Assembly: GCA_019694165.1 (NCBI GenBank)
Contig: JAIBCL010000029.1
Coordinates: 1-64,000, forward strand
Direction: 5' to 3'
Source: Verrucomicrobiaceae bacterium
GTDB taxonomy: Bacteria > Verrucomicrobiota > Verrucomicrobiia > Verrucomicrobiales > Verrucomicrobiaceae
DNA length: 64,000 nucleotides
Below, one piece after another: positions 25,541 to 34,576 of the stretch. Made by a program: the position numbers and the translations under genes. The notes under the pieces are model-generated. The model searched no databases. It was not told where the DNA came from and saw nothing but the letters and a program-made list of their open reading frames with translations. The stretch's first letter is position 1. Every line of letters starts with the position of its first letter.

Positions 25541-26964
25541 GTGCCATGAAACAGCCCGCTTTCTCCTCCCGCCGCCGCTTTCTCGGTGCGGCGGCATTGG
25601 GTGCCATCGTGCCTGCGCCGGTCAACCGCGCAGCATCGCCGCCGGGCGGCTGCGTATTCCAGGAGCCGGCGCAGAATGTGCCGCTCAGCGGCGATGCGGA
25701 CGTGATCGTATGCGGTGCAGGTCCGGCGGGCATCGCGGCTGCCATTGCCGCGGCGCGGACGGGCGCGCGTGTGAGATTGTTCGAGCTGCATGGCTGCCTG
25801 GGCGGCGTGTGGACCGCCGGGTTGCTCACTTACATCTTCGATTTCGACAAGCCGGGTCTCACGCGCGAGCTGACCAGACGGCTCGATGAGCGCGGCGCGC
25901 GCGGCGGCAGGAATCCCGGGCGCTTTGTCTACGTGCCGGAGGAAATGAAGCTCGTGCTGGAGGAGATGTGCGTGGAGGCCGGTGTGAAATTCCAACTGCA
26001 CACGCGTGTCGTCGCCGCGTTTCGCGATGGCGCTGGCGTGCGGTTGAGCACGATCATCACCGACTCCAAATCAGGCCGCCAGGCGTGGACGGCTCCGGTG
26101 TTCATCGACGCCACCGGCGACGGGGACCTCGGTGCGCAGGCCGGATGTGAGTGGGAGACCGGGCGGGTGAAGGACTGCCCCTGCCAGCCGATGACGATGA
26201 ACGCGCTGGCGGTGGTGCGCGATGTGAAGGCGATCCGCGCGTTCACCTCGTTCAACGGCACGGATGCTTTTGAGGGACCGGGCGGGCATCTGACCTGCGT
26301 GGAAGCATTCAAGAAGGAGCTGAAGCGCGCCGGTGTCGAGGCTTCGTACGGCCACCCCACGATCTTCCCCGTGCGGGACGATCTGGTGATGCTGATGCTC
26401 AATCACGAGTACGGCGTGCTTTCGTCCGACGCGAACGGGATCACCCAGGCGACCGTGCGAGCGCGCGCCGAAGTGCACCGGCTGGTGGGCGCACTGCGCA
26501 AGCTGGGCGGTGCGTGGGACGGGCTGCAAGTGGCTGCCACGGCGGAGCAGATCGGCGTGCGCGACGGCCGCCGCATCCGCGGTCGCTACACGATGACGAA
26601 ACGGGATTTGCTCGATGGCGCGCGTCAGGAGGACGGGGTCGCGCATGTGACATTCGGCGTGGACATCCACGCGGAGACAAAGGAGGCGAACAAGGCGGAC
26701 GCCATCTCGCACGGCGGCTTCAAAACGAAGCCTTACGATGTGCCGCTGCGCGCATTGATCGCGAAGGACGTGGACGGGCTGATGATGGCGGGGCGCTGCA
26801 TCAGTGGCGATTACATCGCGCACGCAAGCTATCGCGTGACGGGCAATGCCGTCGCTATGGGTGAGGCCGCAGGCGTGGTGGCTGCCCTCGCGGCGAAAAG
26901 CCGCCGCCTGCCGCACGAGGTCCGGTGGAGCGAGGCGCAGGCCGTGCTGTCGAAAGGCGCGTGA
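25537..26964 (+). CDS. Tat-exported FAD-dependent oxidoreductase
   Basis: This 475-residue protein has a twin-arginine signal (SRRRFLGAAALGAIV). The dinucleotide-binding motif is DVIVCGAGPAGIAAAIAAARTG, ending in an acidic residue that binds the ADP ribose. FIDATGDGDLGAQAGCEWETGR and MMAGRCISGDYIAHASYRVTG are typical of the FAD_oxidored family abundant in Verrucomicrobia and Planctomycetes. The substrate is unknown; the family is often found in polysaccharide breakdown loci. It is translationally coupled to the DUF72 gene by an ATGA overlap. Association with metX may reflect local operon fusion rather than a shared pathway. Confidence 0.9.
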   Translation: MSAMKQPAFSSRRRFLGAAALGAIVPAPVNRAASPPGGCVFQEPAQNVPLSGDADVIVCGAGPAGIAAAIAAARTGARVRLFELHGCLGGVWTAGLLTYIFDFDKPGLTRELTRRLDERGARGGRNPGRFVYVPEEMKLVLEEMCVEAGVKFQLHTRVVAAFRDGAGVRLSTIITDSKSGRQAWTAPVFIDATGDGDLGAQAGCEWETGRVKDCPCQPMTMNALAVVRDVKAIRAFTSFNGTDAFEGPGGHLTCVEAFKKELKRAGVEASYGHPTIFPVRDDLVMLMLNHEYGVLSSDANGITQATVRARAEVHRLVGALRKLGGAWDGLQVAATAEQIGVRDGRRIRGRYTMTKRDLLDGARQEDGVAHVTFGVDIHAETKEANKADAISHGGFKTKPYDVPLRALIAKDVDGLMMAGRCISGDYIAHASYRVTGNAVAMGEAAGVVAALAAKSRRLPHEVRWSEAQAVLSKGA

Positions 26965-27091
26965 TCGTGCCCCGGGCGAGCGCGTCGATTGAATGATCGA
27001 CCCGCCGCGCCCCCTCGTCTGACGGACGGATGCGGGCGCGCGCTGTCACCAGCGCCACGATACGGCTCTGTCCCGGTTGCGCGGTCTCACC

Positions 27092-27262
27092 GGTTCATTC
27101 CAGGGCTTACGCATGAACCGAAAGCGCAAGCCTCGAATCTATGATTTGCCCCGCAAGATTCAGGATTCCACAGATGGGTTCAAAAGAAGTCCAATCCGTG
27201 GTCGTCCTGAATCCGTGGGAATTCGCTCAGAAGCAATTCATGCGTAAGCCCTGGGTTCATTC
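27092..27262. mobile_element. MITE, 153 bp, with 17-bp terminal inverted repeats and 9-bp target duplication
   Basis: The element runs 27101-27253. Its ends are CAGGGCTTACGCATGAA (27101-27117) and the exact reverse complement (27237-27253). Directly outside, GGTTCATTC occurs at 27092-27100 and again at 27254-27262 as a direct repeat. Inside, GATTCAGGA...CCAC.GAT segments at about 27160-27180 and 27191-27213 form a nested inverted repeat. It has no coding capacity. The CAGGG terminus and 9-bp duplication recall ISAs1-type elements, but the parent is unidentified. It fills much of the 364-bp gap between 26965 and 27328; nothing else is seen there. Confidence 0.82.
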
Positions 27263-27328
27263 GCCTTCGGATGCCTTTGTGTTTGCCTGCCTGCCACGCT
27301 TCGCTTTTAGTCCGCCCCTCGATTTGGA

Positions 27329-28918
27329 ATGCGGAAGTTCTGGTTCATGGCCATCGCACTTTGGGCGGCGCTAATGCTGCTCGGATGGAGCGTTTGGGCC
27401 GGGCGCATCGAAAAATCCCTCGAAGCCGCCGCGCGCGAAGCGCTGCAGTCCCATGCCCACGCCCGGTTCCTGAAGGATGTGACGGTCAGGTTCGACGGCC
27501 AGGAGGCCGTGCTCACGGGCACCGTGCACAAGGCCGCCATGCGCGGCCTCGCGGCGCAGATCGTGGGTGAAGGCCTGCGCCGTGCGCCAGGGATCGGAGC
27601 GGCGCTGAATCCGGTGACGTCCGTGCGCAATGACATCGCCATCGAGCCGCTGCCTCCCGGCTGGCTGCTGCTCGCCCAGGCAGGTGAAAAGATCATGCTG
27701 CTGGGCATTGCGGGGTCGGACGACGAGCGGGACCTCGTCTCGCAGGCGGTCTCAAGATTGCTGACCAAGCCTGGCGTGGACTTGAGGACTCTGGTGGAAG
27801 TGGACGACGAACGCGCCGGCGTGTCCATGACACCGGACGTGACGCTTTCGTCACTGGCCGCGCAATTGCGCTCGCTCGACGTGGATGGTGCGGTGTTCGA
27901 AGCACGCACTGGCGAGGAATGGCGTCTGGTGGAACGCTCGGACGGAGATGCCCTGCGTGACACGCTCACCGCCCGGGGCGTGAGCAGTGAGCAGTGGGAG
28001 ATCACCGTTGCTCCCTTGCTCGCTGCTGCATGGCAGCGGCGTGACGAACAGCAAAAGGCGGCCCAGGAGGCGGCGCGCCTGGCCAGGCTGCCGCCGCCGC
28101 ACGTCGTGCTGGCGATCAAAGGTGGCGACGTGCTGATGCAAGGCGACGTGGGCACCAGCGCGCTGAAGACGATGCTGATCGACGCCGCGCTGCGCGCCTA
28201 CCCGGGCCTTCGTGTGCTTGACATGCTGCGCGTTTCAAAGCAGCGCAGGCCAGTGGTCGATGCGGCGGCCATGCTCGCGGCGTTTCCCTCCGCGGCGAAT
28301 GCAGGCAAGGCCGGGCTGGTGGCCGTCGCCGTGCCTCCTTGGTCTTGGAAGAGCGCGCCGCTGGCTGATGACGATGTCTCCGCCGTCATCCGCACCACCA
28401 TTCCCGCCGGCATTGAGCCCCGTCTGGTGGAGGCTGACGCGAAGGCCGTCGCGCAATGGTTTGCCACCGGCAGTGATCCCGCAGCGAATCCGCCCCTCGC
28501 ACCGTATTTGACGCTCGCCGTCTTTGCGGACCGCGTGTGGCTGCGCGGCCAGGTGGCCGAGGAAGCCACGCGCACCCAGGTGCTTGATGCCGTGCGCCGC
28601 CGCTACCCAGATCATCTCCTCGTTCAATTCATCCGGCTCAATGCGCGCTGCTCGCCGGTGGACGAGGCGCTGCCCACCGCGCGCAGTCTCCCGCCCGCTC
28701 CGGAAAAGGAAGCAGCAGGCGTCATGGCCTTTGCCATCGCCGGCGAGGAGTGGAGCACCGCCGAGGTGAACGTCTCCACGTTTGCACCGGATGGCGTCGC
28801 CAAGGCCGGCATCGTCCCGGAGGGCTTTTCCTTGGAGGTGGCCGCTGACGAGTTCTCGGAGGCGATCGACGCCCTCAAGACGCATTGGGACAAACTTCAG
28901 AAACCACCATCCAGGTAA
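27329..28918 (+). CDS. Membrane-anchored protein with BON-like/OmpA-linker-like repeats
   Basis: This 529-residue protein has a signal-anchor at 5-25 (WFMAIALWAALMLLGWSVWAG). The rest appears to be repeated small alpha-beta modules. One resembles BON domains (DVTVRFDGQEAVLTGTVHKAAMRGLAAQIVGEGLRRAPGI); similar modules recur at about 250-300 (VVLAIKGGDVLMQGDVGTSALKTMLIDAALR) and 390-430 (LTLAVFADRVWLRGQVAEEATRTQVLDAVRRR). BON domains bind membranes or act as periplasmic adaptors. The gene starts 67 bp after a MITE copy and is followed 19 bp later by a small membrane protein gene. Function unknown. Confidence 0.75.
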   Translation: MRKFWFMAIALWAALMLLGWSVWAGRIEKSLEAAAREALQSHAHARFLKDVTVRFDGQEAVLTGTVHKAAMRGLAAQIVGEGLRRAPGIGAALNPVTSVRNDIAIEPLPPGWLLLAQAGEKIMLLGIAGSDDERDLVSQAVSRLLTKPGVDLRTLVEVDDERAGVSMTPDVTLSSLAAQLRSLDVDGAVFEARTGEEWRLVERSDGDALRDTLTARGVSSEQWEITVAPLLAAAWQRRDEQQKAAQEAARLARLPPPHVVLAIKGGDVLMQGDVGTSALKTMLIDAALRAYPGLRVLDMLRVSKQRRPVVDAAAMLAAFPSAANAGKAGLVAVAVPPWSWKSAPLADDDVSAVIRTTIPAGIEPRLVEADAKAVAQWFATGSDPAANPPLAPYLTLAVFADRVWLRGQVAEEATRTQVLDAVRRRYPDHLLVQFIRLNARCSPVDEALPTARSLPPAPEKEAAGVMAFAIAGEEWSTAEVNVSTFAPDGVAKAGIVPEGFSLEVAADEFSEAIDALKTHWDKLQKPPSR

Positions 28919-28937
28919 CACGGAGGATCACACACGC

Positions 28938-29333
28938 ATGGAAGGTCTCGCATGGCTGCTGTTGAAAATGGCGATGCTCCTCGCACTGGCCGGGGCAGCG
29001 TTCTTCACCCTGGGATGGTGGCTGCGCGGCAGACGGCCCGCCGCGCCGCCCGCCGCACCGCCGCCCGCCGTCGATGAATCGGCGCTGCACGAAATCGAGC
29101 GCTGGAAGCTGGCTGCGCATGCGGCCGAGTCCGACCGCGACCGCGCGCAAATCCAGCTAGCCACCGCCGTCGCGAAGCTCGAAGATGCGGAGCAAGAAGT
29201 CGCTCGCTTGAAACTCACGGCACCGGCTCCGTCTGCCGCGAGTCCGCTGCCTGAGCCTTCTCCTGCCGCGACCCTCGTGCCTGCCTCAAAGCCGAAGGCA
29301 AAACCGCGCTCGCGCAAGAAGAGCAAGCCGTAG
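28938..29333 (+). CDS. Small membrane protein with coiled coil and basic tail
   Basis: From ATG 28938 this encodes 131 residues. A transmembrane helix lies at 6-28 (WLLLKMAMLLALAGAAFFTLGWWL), then a Pro-rich segment, a helical coiled-coil-like part (LHEIERWKLAAHAAESDRDRAQIQLATAVAKLEDAEQEVARLK), an Ala/Pro linker and a Lys/Arg cluster at the C-terminus. It resembles small companions of OmpA/BON-type proteins. It starts 19 bp after the preceding gene on the same strand, so the two likely form a unit. No known family assigned. Confidence 0.7.
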   Translation: MEGLAWLLLKMAMLLALAGAAFFTLGWWLRGRRPAAPPAAPPPAVDESALHEIERWKLAAHAAESDRDRAQIQLATAVAKLEDAEQEVARLKLTAPAPSAASPLPEPSPAATLVPASKPKAKPRSRKKSKP

Positions 29334-29345
29334 GATCGATGGGAA

Positions 29346-32300
29346 TCACAAGCTCTGGTGAAGAGCCGAGCCATGATCGCGCCCGCGCACTTCGCGGAAT
29401 TGCTTGCTGCGCACGATGAGGTCCACGGCTTCTTTCACCCTAAATTCGTTCCGTTTGAGCCGCTGCATCACGTCATTGATCAGCGGTTTGTCGGAGAGCT
29501 GCACACTGCGCCCCAAGGCGTAGCCGAGCAGCTTGCGGCAGAATTGACGCAGGAACTCGTCGCTGCGCTTGTCGATGAGGTAGCTGCGCAGCCCCGCGAG
29601 GCCATCTACGGCAGTGCCGTCGGGCAGTTTGACTTTCGTGTCTGCTTTGCGCGCGCGACCGATGGCATCGAAGCCTTCGAGCGCGAAGCCGAAGGGGTCG
29701 ATGCGGTTGTGGCAGGCAGCGCAGTTCGCATCCGTGCTGTGCTTCTCGATGAGCTGGCGTTCAGTGAGGCCTTCGGGTGGTTGTTCGGGGAGCACGGGCA
29801 CGCCTTTCGGCGGAATGGGCAGCTTCTCGCCAAGCACAACCTCGCAAAGCCACGCGCCTCGCAAGATGCCGCTGGTGCGCGAGGCTCCGGCTTGTTTGGC
29901 GAGTGTGGCACCGAAGCCAAGAATGCCGCCGCGACCTTTTGTTTTGACGCCGTCAACCCGATGCCATGCCTCGCTTGAGGATGACAGGAGAATGGGGGCA
30001 GGAGAATGAAGAGCAGAAGCATTCTCCTGCCCCCATTCTCCTGTCATTTCATAGTGCTTCGCCAGCTCAGCATTCACAAACGTGTGATCCGCATCGAGCA
30101 GCGACATCACGCTGCGATCTCTCTGAAACAGATCCATGAAGAAGCGTGTCACTTCCTCCTGCATCGACTCGCGCACACTCGCGAACGTCGGGAAGTGACG
30201 CTCGCTCTTTTCATCCAACGTGGCGACATCGCGCACATGCAGCCACTGGCAGCCGAACTCGGTAGCGAGGCGGCGGATGCGTTCGTCTTTGAGCATTCGC
30301 TTCGCTTGCGCGGCGAGCACTTCGGGATCGTGGAGCTTGCCTGTAGCTGCGAGTTGCGTGAGTTCGGCATCGGGTGCGGAGGACCAGAGGAAGTAGCTGA
30401 GGCGCGTGGCGATCTCCCAGTCGTTCACCGGTGCAGCCTTCGGGCCGGGGGCGGCTTTCTCGCCGCGATAGAGAAACGGAGGCGCTATCAGCACGCGCGC
30501 GAGCAACTGACGCACAGCGCTGGCGTGCGGGAGGTCTTGCTTGCGGAGCTTATCGTAGAGTGAGCGGAGTTCGGTCTTCTCGGCCTCGCTAACCGGACGA
30601 CGCCAGACGCGATTGGCGAATTCGAGCACGGCGGCGACATGCGAAGGCTCGGCGTCGCGCTGGTGCTGTTTGAACTTCTCCGCGGCTTGCTTGATCGGCT
30701 CACGCATCGGCTCGAACGCGCTGGGCTTCGCGTCTTGCGTGGCGAACTGCCAGAGCTGCTCGAAGGCATCGACTTGCTTCAGCGGCGCTTCGCTAACAAA
30801 GAACAGTTCATCCCACAAACGATCCAGCTCGCGTGAATCGGCGTCATCAAGCATGAGCCGCTTTAACTGATCATCCTCGCGATAGAACAGCGTGAGCGTC
30901 ACCACCTCATCCACGGGCACGATGCGCGGATAACAGAGCGCGATGGGGAAGAGCGAACGGAATTCATCGAACGCGGCTTCAAAGCGATGCCGCTCGTTGC
31001 CGCCATCGTTCACGATGATCGGGGCGCTGTGCTGCGTGACGAGGTTGTTGTCACTCCACTGGCCGTTCTTCAAACCCGTCTCAGACTTGCCGGCGACGAG
31101 TCCGCTCGTTGGCTGAGGCCTCTCCGTGAGCACCTGCATCTGCACGCTGCCACCGCCCGGGCTCGCGAGCTTGCCGGTGACGACGAACTCCGTGCCCTTC
31201 GCAAGCACGGCAGGCACTTGCACCTCGATCACGCCAGGTGCCTTCGCTTTGATCGAGCCCGCTGCGGCCTTCGAGTGGAACGAGCGCATCGCGCGTGTCA
31301 GCAGCGGGCTGGTGAGCGGGAAGTCCTTCTCCAGATGCACACGCACCTTTGCAGCCAGCGCGGGCGTCGGCGACTTGCGCCACTCAGCGATGGGTGCGGG
31401 CAAATCCGACGCAGGCTCCAATGTCGCTGGCTGGCTGAGGAAGTGCCATGCGCCGTGGGGATTTCCAGAGAGGATGTTGGGCGATACATCTTTCGCGAGA
31501 TCCCAGGTCTTGCTGCCGTCGCCGAGCGTGAGATTCACGCCTGTGAGATCACAGACATGATTGCCATCGCGAGGTCCGACGACGAACGCGACGACCTGTC
31601 CATCTTCGACACGCACGTTGTCGAACGGGCCAAACGTCAGCACCTTCGCGCCTTCGGACACGCCATGGGCAAGCACTTCGCTCGCATGACCACGACGCAC
31701 CTCCAGCGCCCAGGTGATGCCGTTGCCACACTCGGGATGCGCATCGAAGACATCGCCACGAATGTTCAGCGTGTGCGCGCCGGGACTGCGCCAGGCGATC
31801 ACGGACGCCAGCTTCGGCGAGGGATGCGTGGCGATGCTGTGAGGCTTCATCACGCCAGGGATGCGCACTTGCGTGTCCGATGAGTTCGCGAGCACGCTCA
31901 GCGCGTTGTCGCCGGTCCAGCCCTTGATGAAATTGTAGTCCGGTGTGCTCTCCATCTTCTTCGTGAGCAAGGGTTCGAGCTTCGTGGTGCCGTAGCCGAG
32001 ATACTCGCGCCATGCGGTGAGCATCTCGGGATCAGCGTCGGCTTTGTCGGCGGCGATGGTGTTGAGGCACTGCTCCGCGCTCGCAACAAGCTTCGCCCGC
32101 TCGGCTTCCAAATGCTTCACCAGCGCGGGCAGATCATTGATGGGCAAGTCGGGCCGACCCGGTGCCACGAGGCGCGGATTCTCCCACACGACGTCATCGC
32201 TCTCGCTGCCATCGCCTGCATCGCCAGTGCTCAGGTAGAGCGTGGTGTCCTTGCCGCTGTCGAGCTTCACGCGCATCTCCTGCTTTGCCACCAGCGGTGT

Positions 32301-33275
32301 CACCGCCTCCTGCCATGCCTTCGGGCCGTTCTCTTTTCCGATGTGGCCGACGTTCGCGAAACGCCACAGCACCTTTTGCCACGGCTCGATGTCCGCCGCC
32401 GTGAGCTTCTTCTCACGGAACTTCACACGCAATGAATCGAGCAAGACGTTCGGTTTCGTGCTCGTCAGTGCTTTGCGCAGGATGTCGAGATACTTCGCGC
32501 TCAAGCCCTCCGTGCTCGCGCGGCCTTGCAGCGCGTCGAGATACTTCGCCAGCGGCAGATGACCACTGCCCGTGCCGGTGTCGAGCTTGATGCCCTGTGC
32601 TTCCGTCTTCGTGCCTTCGCCCGAAGTCGTGTGCTTCGCATACAGCGCGCGAATCTTCGCCAGCGCTTCATCGGTCCAATCGCGCGCCGAAGTGCTGGGT
32701 GAGAAACGAATCCCATCCGGCAGCAGCACGAGGTGATTCGCCACGTCCTTCGCTGCATCGAGATACTTCGTGAGCAGCGAAGGCGACATCACCAACGCCG
32801 CGCCTGCGTTGGTAAAACCTTCACCTGCTGCACCATCGACGGGGAACTCCTTCGCGGGATCCAGCGAGTCCACACCGGTCAGATCGCGCAGCGTGTAGGT
32901 GTATTCCATGTTCGACAGACGCCGCAGCACAACGGGCCCAGGATCACCCGCATTTGCGAGCGCGATCTGATCTAGCGTGCCACGCACCCAATCGGTGAGC
33001 TGCTTCTTCTCATCCGATGTGATCAGCTTCTCCTTCTTCGGCGGCATCTCGCCGGAGGTGACTTGATCGAGCACGTTCTCCCAGACATGGGGCTCTTTTT
33101 GGATGTCCGATGATTCGAGATCGAGATCGCCTTTGTGCTTCGCGGTCGAGTGACAGTTGAGGCAATGCGTTTGCAGAAGGGCCTTGGGTTCGGCGGCTTG
33201 GGAGGTCGAGATGCAAAGCGCGATCATGACTCCCCGCAGATTCACGGAGGCCCACTGATTGGGTTTCGAGTTCAT
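29346..33275 (-). CDS. Diheme DUF1592/DUF1587/DUF1588/DUF1585 cytochrome protein
   Basis: This 1309-residue exported protein has an N-terminal signal followed by the first heme motif in LLQTHCLNCHSTAKHKGDLDLES (PSCyt1-type). Then come DUF1587 (RLSNMEYTYTLRDLTGVD), a long middle beta region with carbohydrate-binding-like character, DUF1592/DUF1595 (RRPVSEAEKTELR), DUF1588 (GRGGILGFGATLAKQAGASRTSGILRGAW), and a C-terminal module with a second heme motif CAACH and DUF1585. Such proteins are typical of Planctomycetes and Verrucomicrobia and are thought to link periplasmic oxidation to electron transport. A perfect palindromic element (29981-30047) is inserted in frame at residues about 1077-1098, adding a segment with HSPAPILL that the paralog at 53422-57351 lacks. 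It is the last gene of the mqo-led run. Confidence 0.9.
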   Translation of the reverse strand: MNSKPNQWASVNLRGVMIALCISTSQAAEPKALLQTHCLNCHSTAKHKGDLDLESSDIQKEPHVWENVLDQVTSGEMPPKKEKLITSDEKKQLTDWVRGTLDQIALANAGDPGPVVLRRLSNMEYTYTLRDLTGVDSLDPAKEFPVDGAAGEGFTNAGAALVMSPSLLTKYLDAAKDVANHLVLLPDGIRFSPSTSARDWTDEALAKIRALYAKHTTSGEGTKTEAQGIKLDTGTGSGHLPLAKYLDALQGRASTEGLSAKYLDILRKALTSTKPNVLLDSLRVKFREKKLTAADIEPWQKVLWRFANVGHIGKENGPKAWQEAVTPLVAKQEMRVKLDSGKDTTLYLSTGDAGDGSESDDVVWENPRLVAPGRPDLPINDLPALVKHLEAERAKLVASAEQCLNTIAADKADADPEMLTAWREYLGYGTTKLEPLLTKKMESTPDYNFIKGWTGDNALSVLANSSDTQVRIPGVMKPHSIATHPSPKLASVIAWRSPGAHTLNIRGDVFDAHPECGNGITWALEVRRGHASEVLAHGVSEGAKVLTFGPFDNVRVEDGQVVAFVVGPRDGNHVCDLTGVNLTLGDGSKTWDLAKDVSPNILSGNPHGAWHFLSQPATLEPASDLPAPIAEWRKSPTPALAAKVRVHLEKDFPLTSPLLTRAMRSFHSKAAAGSIKAKAPGVIEVQVPAVLAKGTEFVVTGKLASPGGGSVQMQVLTERPQPTSGLVAGKSETGLKNGQWSDNNLVTQHSAPIIVNDGGNERHRFEAAFDEFRSLFPIALCYPRIVPVDEVVTLTLFYREDDQLKRLMLDDADSRELDRLWDELFFVSEAPLKQVDAFEQLWQFATQDAKPSAFEPMREPIKQAAEKFKQHQRDAEPSHVAAVLEFANRVWRRPVSEAEKTELRSLYDKLRKQDLPHASAVRQLLARVLIAPPFLYRGEKAAPGPKAAPVNDWEIATRLSYFLWSSAPDAELTQLAATGKLHDPEVLAAQAKRMLKDERIRRLATEFGCQWLHVRDVATLDEKSERHFPTFASVRESMQEEVTRFFMDLFQRDRSVMSLLDADHTFVNAELAKHYEMTGEWGQENASALHSPAPILLSSSSEAWHRVDGVKTKGRGGILGFGATLAKQAGASRTSGILRGAWLCEVVLGEKLPIPPKGVPVLPEQPPEGLTERQLIEKHSTDANCAACHNRIDPFGFALEGFDAIGRARKADTKVKLPDGTAVDGLAGLRSYLIDKRSDEFLRQFCRKLLGYALGRSVQLSDKPLINDVMQRLKRNEFRVKEAVDLIVRSKQFREVRGRDHGSALHQSL
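29981..30047. repeat. Perfect palindromic element inside a coding sequence (copy A)
   Basis: Arms of 28 bp (29981-30008 and 30020-30047) are exact reverse complements around an 11-nt loop. Each arm contains the submotif CAGGAGAATG(GGGG) twice. It lies in frame inside the DUF1592 gene and is translated without a stop. Related copies are at 35427-35452 and 35831-35893. Confidence 0.92.
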
Positions 33276-33296
33276 TAATGAATGCAGGGCTTGGTT

Positions 33297-34079
33297 TCAA
33301 AAATCACGGCTGTAGCCGGCGAGCCAGCCGCCATCGACGGGGATGATGGCGCCGTTGAGGTAGGAGCTTTCGGGGGCGGCGAGGAAGAGGACGGCGTGGG
33401 CGATCTCCTCCGGCTGGCCGGGGCGGCCGAGCGGGACGTGGGAGAGCATGGCCTGCACGCGGTCGTTGAACTTGCCGTTCTCGCCGTAGAAGAGCTGCTT
33501 CGTGCCTTCGCTGAGGATGGAACCGGGGGCGATGCAGTTCGTGAGGATGCCTTGCGAGCCGAGTTCGATGGCCATGGTGCGGGTGAGATTGACGACGCCT
33601 GCCTTCGCGGCGGTGTAGGCGCATTGCAGACGCGCGGGGACGAGGCCCATGACGGAGGAGATGTTGATGATGCGTCCGGCATTGCGTTGCAGCATGTGAC
33701 GCGAGGCGGCCTTGCTGACAAGAAAGAGGCCGGTGAGATCGACGCGCAGGATGCGATCCCACTCGTCGGCGGGGAACGAATCAATGTTCACGCGATGCGC
33801 CATGGTGTTGATGCCGGCGTTGTTGACGAGGATGTCGATGCGTCCGTGCGCGGCGATGATTTCGCCGATGGCTGATTCGATCTGTTTTTCATCGGTGACA
33901 TCCATGCGGAGTGCCATGGCTCCGGGCGTAGCAGCGGCGAGCTGGCGGGCACCTTCGAGGTTGATGTCGGCGAAGACGACTTTGGCGCCGTTGGAGGCGA
34001 GCGAAGCGCAGATGGCTTGTCCGATGGCACCGGCGGCACCGGTGACGAGGGCGACTTGGTCTTGGAGATGGACTTTCAT
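33297..34079 (-). CDS. Short-chain dehydrogenase/reductase
   Basis: This 260-residue classical SDR has the cofactor motif VTGAAGAIGQAI near residue 12, NNAG at about 86, the catalytic Ser in INISSVMG, and the Y-x-x-x-K motif in CAYTAAKAGVVNLTRTMAIEL. The acidic residue in FADINLEGARQ suggests NAD rather than NADP. It is probably a sugar- or polyol-acid dehydrogenase given its neighbours, but SDR substrates cannot be read from sequence. It lies between the small membrane protein gene and the DUF1592 gene, about 20 bp from the latter, on the same strand as the catabolic run. Confidence 0.93.
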   Translation of the reverse strand: MKVHLQDQVALVTGAAGAIGQAICASLASNGAKVVFADINLEGARQLAAATPGAMALRMDVTDEKQIESAIGEIIAAHGRIDILVNNAGINTMAHRVNIDSFPADEWDRILRVDLTGLFLVSKAASRHMLQRNAGRIINISSVMGLVPARLQCAYTAAKAGVVNLTRTMAIELGSQGILTNCIAPGSILSEGTKQLFYGENGKFNDRVQAMLSHVPLGRPGQPEEIAHAVLFLAAPESSYLNGAIIPVDGGWLAGYSRDF

Positions 34080-34092
34080 AGGGAATCTGGGG

Positions 34093-34560
34093 CTAGCTCC
34101 AATAGGCTCGAATCAGCACTCGAGTTCCTCCCTTGGAGATGGTGATTTCGGCAAACTGCGCTCCTCCGCCTGGGACGAGATTCATATGGGTATCCGCCAG
34201 CGTGGTCTTGCCCCTGAATGCGTGCTGAGTGCCTTTCGAAGACTGCAACCACAGCAGTATCTTCTCAGGTGCGGCGTCAAAACTCACAATGAACTCACGC
34301 GTGAACATGCTTCCTTTTGTCTCAATGTTCACGTTTCCTATGGGCAAAGGCAAAGGAGCGAGCTGAGCCCACTCACAAGTGCATTCGACTGCGCTTTGTC
34401 GATTGGGCGGGCTCTGTGGATGCAAAAACCACCAGGCGACTCCGGCAAAACAAATCACTCCAACGAGTGCGATCCACAGGCACCCCTTGATGAGCCACGA
34501 TCGGTGAACGGTTGATCGTGCGTCGTCGCCGGAGGTTGAGCTTGGTGATTGCATGGGCAT
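34093..34560 (-). CDS. Small single-pass membrane protein
   Basis: This 155-residue protein has one membrane helix at about 24-46 (LIKGCLWIALVGVICFAGVAWWFL) preceded by a polar N-terminus and followed by an exported domain of about 105 residues (REFIVSFDAAPEKILLWLQSSKGTQ, TRVLIRAYWS). No family recognised. It sits between the E2 gene (16 bp) and an SDR gene (13 bp) on the same strand, so it is likely co-transcribed, but its job in a catabolic operon is unclear. Confidence 0.65.
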   Translation of the reverse strand: MPMQSPSSTSGDDARSTVHRSWLIKGCLWIALVGVICFAGVAWWFLHPQSPPNRQSAVECTCEWAQLAPLPLPIGNVNIETKGSMFTREFIVSFDAAPEKILLWLQSSKGTQHAFRGKTTLADTHMNLVPGGGAQFAEITISKGGTRVLIRAYWS

Positions 34561-34576
34561 CTGCGACTAGGTTGAT

